Positions 5,792 through 7,272 of a stretch of 7,272 nucleotides of DNA are shown here, one piece after another. Below the pieces are notes generated by a model that worked only from the letters and a program-made list of their open reading frames with translations, was not told the DNA's origin and searched no databases. Within the stretch, counting starts at the first letter, position 1. Each line of letters starts with the position of its first letter. This stretch comes from an uncultured Porphyromonadaceae bacterium. GTDB taxonomy: Bacteria; Bacteroidota; Bacteroidia; Bacteroidales; Muribaculaceae. A program made the translations under genes and the position numbers. The stretch is from NCBI GenBank assembly GCA_947176285.1, contig CAMWQF010000143.1, positions 1-7,272 of the forward strand. The letters are read 5' to 3'.

Positions 5792-7212
5792 GCGAAAAGC
5801 AAGACGAAAGATATACGATTGTCTCTAATCATAACAAACGTCGAATCTTGGTGATAAACCACGTTATCGACATAGACTTGACACCTGAACTGCAGTTCGA
5901 GGACTTTGATGCTATGTTTATCAATGTCATGTCTCCGATCATGGACAGGAATATGCTTGCTATCAGATATGCATCCCCGCTTTGGTCGGAAAAATGCAGA
6001 TATAAACCCTGTTTCGTCACCGAGCGATTCAAGGGTTGGCTCGGAAATGCTGATGTGATAATAGATGGATATGCAACTCACCCTCTTGACCATGGTATGG
6101 CGCAAGGCATAGAGGAGATTTACAATAACATGAGAAGCCTTAACTTCCTTTTGGGAACTGATCCTGTGGTGACTCATGCAGAAGAAATCTTCCGACTTTG
6201 CAGATATTCCATCTCCCGACGACAGTTCACTTTCTCTTCAGAACCTACACCCGGTCTGAGTTCAGGCTACATGGCGGTGTATTATCATACATTGTGGAAT
6301 GAAAACCAAGAATATATGCAGATGCAGGAACGTCACTTCTTCCATAATCAACTTCTGCGTCTCGGTTATATCCATCGCACTCGATTCATCCACAAGATAT
6401 ATGTATGCCCTCATTGCTCACGCAGTCACCTCCTTTTCCTTGAGAGATGCCCGAAATGTGACAGCACAAACCTTCATGAAGAAGCCGTAATCCACCATTT
6501 CCGTTGTGCAAATGTCTCTCCGGAGTCGGCTTATCATTGGGATGAGCAATTGCGATGCCCAAAATGCAAGCATTTCCTACGCCATATTGGCGTTGACTAC
6601 GACAAGCCTTCATCAGTATATTCATGCAATGAGTGTGGTAACTCTTTCATGTATCCTAATATGAATGTGTATTGCACCACTTGCAAACGCACTCATGCTA
6701 CTGAAGAACTTAAGGAGGTGAATATCGAAGAATATGAATTCACTCCGGAAGGTATACGAGCTTTTGCATCCACCGATTATAAGTTGGTTGTTAGTCAGGT
6801 CGGATTCTATGGCTACTCTTCTATGAGAGACTTCCAAGAATATATCCGCCTTTTCTCAAAAGAGGAGGAAAACACCGAGGATGTCATAATAGTTTCCCGC
6901 TTTTATGTATTTGACCCTACAGCTGATGACTATGAAAGTGTTTATGCAGTCCCGCCGTTGGTGCAGGCTATGAGCCGCTTCTTCAACTACAAGAGTTCTC
7001 TTTGGGGAAACTACTTCTACTTCCTGCGTCGTGTCAGCCCCGGTGAAATCGCCCCGGCGCAAGCTCAGATGGAATATGAACTTCGAGAGCAGTTTGAAGA
7101 CTATCGCAAACTCCATAAAGGTTTCCAGTTTGACCTTATCGGAAATTATACTTACACTTATGGCGACGACGTCGACACTTTCATAGAGCGTCTCGAAGAC
7201 CGCCGGCAATAA
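5788..7212 (+). CDS. Cys-rich zinc-ribbon protein resembling the TackOD1 domain family
   Basis: Soluble, probably cytoplasmic protein of 474 residues; no signal peptide or membrane segment is seen. Residues about 18-130 alternate strands and helices (RRILVIN, DAMFINVM, KPCFVTERF, ADVIIDGYA) and could be a divergent receiver-like fold, without an obvious phospho-acceptor pattern. The centre has five CxxC knuckles: CPHC 207-210, CPKC 221-224, CPKC 257-260, CNEC 280-283 and CTTC 296-299, plus Cys240 in HHFRC. These would bind two or more zinc ions. The segment LRHIGVDYDKPSSVYSCNECG (264-284) matches what I remember of TackOD1, a metal-binding output domain known from archaeal and bacterial signalling proteins. 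The C-terminal part (about 328-474) is alpha/beta; I cannot place it, and a degenerate GGDEF-like fold is only a guess. It overlaps the adaptor gene by ATGA and ends with TAATAA. A regulatory or gating role in export is inferred from the operon; no enzyme motif is seen. Confidence 0.85.
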   Translation: MSEKQDERYTIVSNHNKRRILVINHVIDIDLTPELQFEDFDAMFINVMSPIMDRNMLAIRYASPLWSEKCRYKPCFVTERFKGWLGNADVIIDGYATHPLDHGMAQGIEEIYNNMRSLNFLLGTDPVVTHAEEIFRLCRYSISRRQFTFSSEPTPGLSSGYMAVYYHTLWNENQEYMQMQERHFFHNQLLRLGYIHRTRFIHKIYVCPHCSRSHLLFLERCPKCDSTNLHEEAVIHHFRCANVSPESAYHWDEQLRCPKCKHFLRHIGVDYDKPSSVYSCNECGNSFMYPNMNVYCTTCKRTHATEELKEVNIEEYEFTPEGIRAFASTDYKLVVSQVGFYGYSSMRDFQEYIRLFSKEEENTEDVIIVSRFYVFDPTADDYESVYAVPPLVQAMSRFFNYKSSLWGNYFYFLRRVSPGEIAPAQAQMEYELREQFEDYRKLHKGFQFDLIGNYTYTYGDDVDTFIERLEDRRQ

Positions 7213-7215
7213 TAA

Positions 7216-7255
7216 CAATTCTCAATTCTAAATTCTCAATTCTCAATTCTCAATT
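7216..7255. repeat. 7-bp tandem repeat (CAATTCT)n after the operon's third gene
   Basis: Five units of CAATTCT (the third is AAATTCT) run from 7216 to 7250, followed by a partial CAATT to 7255. The array starts three bases after the TAATAA double stop. Its last unit and the next bases form a small hairpin, ATTCT (7246-7250) pairing with AGAAT (7256-7260) around CAATT. This stem is too short and AT-rich to call a terminator. Similar AATTCT-type intergenic arrays are familiar from Bacteroidales genomes, but the function is unknown. The window ends 12 bases later, so what follows cannot be seen. Confidence 0.85.
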
Positions 7256-7272
7256 AGAATGCTCTACTATAT

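Noticed and set aside
7216..7255. CRISPR array
   Set aside because: The units are 7 bp and directly adjacent, with no spacers and no cas genes nearby.
7246..7260. Terminator for the operon
   Set aside because: The stem is only five AT-rich pairs without a T tract, so the operon end cannot be placed here.

Overview
The window looks like chromosomal DNA of a Bacteroidota member, most likely order Bacteroidales. Two promoters match the -7 element TAnnTTTG (TATCTTTG at 7-14 and 2690-2697), leaders are AT-rich without clear Shine-Dalgarno sequences, and the protein types are typical of gut Bacteroidales. No tRNA, rRNA, CRISPR array, insertion sequence or phage gene is visible. All four genes are on the + strand and together fill most of the window. 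Family names come from reading motifs, not from database searches.

Layout: (1) 1-145 is a promoter -7 box and an AT-rich leader. (2) 146-2473 encodes a 775-residue surface lipoprotein with a beta-strand-rich N-terminal half, a Pro/acidic hinge, and a C-terminal half that reads as a beta-propeller. (3) 2474-2723 holds a strong hairpin terminator, a GC-rich 13-bp direct repeat, and a good Bacteroidota promoter for the next unit. (4) 2724-7212 is a compact three-gene operon: a TolC-like outer-membrane channel, a HlyD-like periplasmic adaptor carrying a Lys/Ala-rich linker and a C-terminal SPOR-like domain, and a cytoplasmic Cys-rich zinc-ribbon protein resembling the TackOD1 family. Both gene junctions are 4-base ATGA overlaps. 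(5) 7213-7272 is an AT-rich tract of 7-bp tandem repeats with no clear terminator, so the operon may continue past the window.

The three operon genes together suggest an envelope-spanning export apparatus: an outer-membrane duct, an inner-membrane-anchored adaptor that may also bind septal or denuded peptidoglycan, and a soluble protein that could regulate or gate the system. No inner-membrane pump, ABC transporter or polysaccharide synthase lies in the window. By analogy with exopolysaccharide export systems, the missing partner is expected downstream, but this is inference. The lipoprotein gene is separated from the operon by a terminator and a new promoter, so it is probably a separate transcription unit with no proven link.
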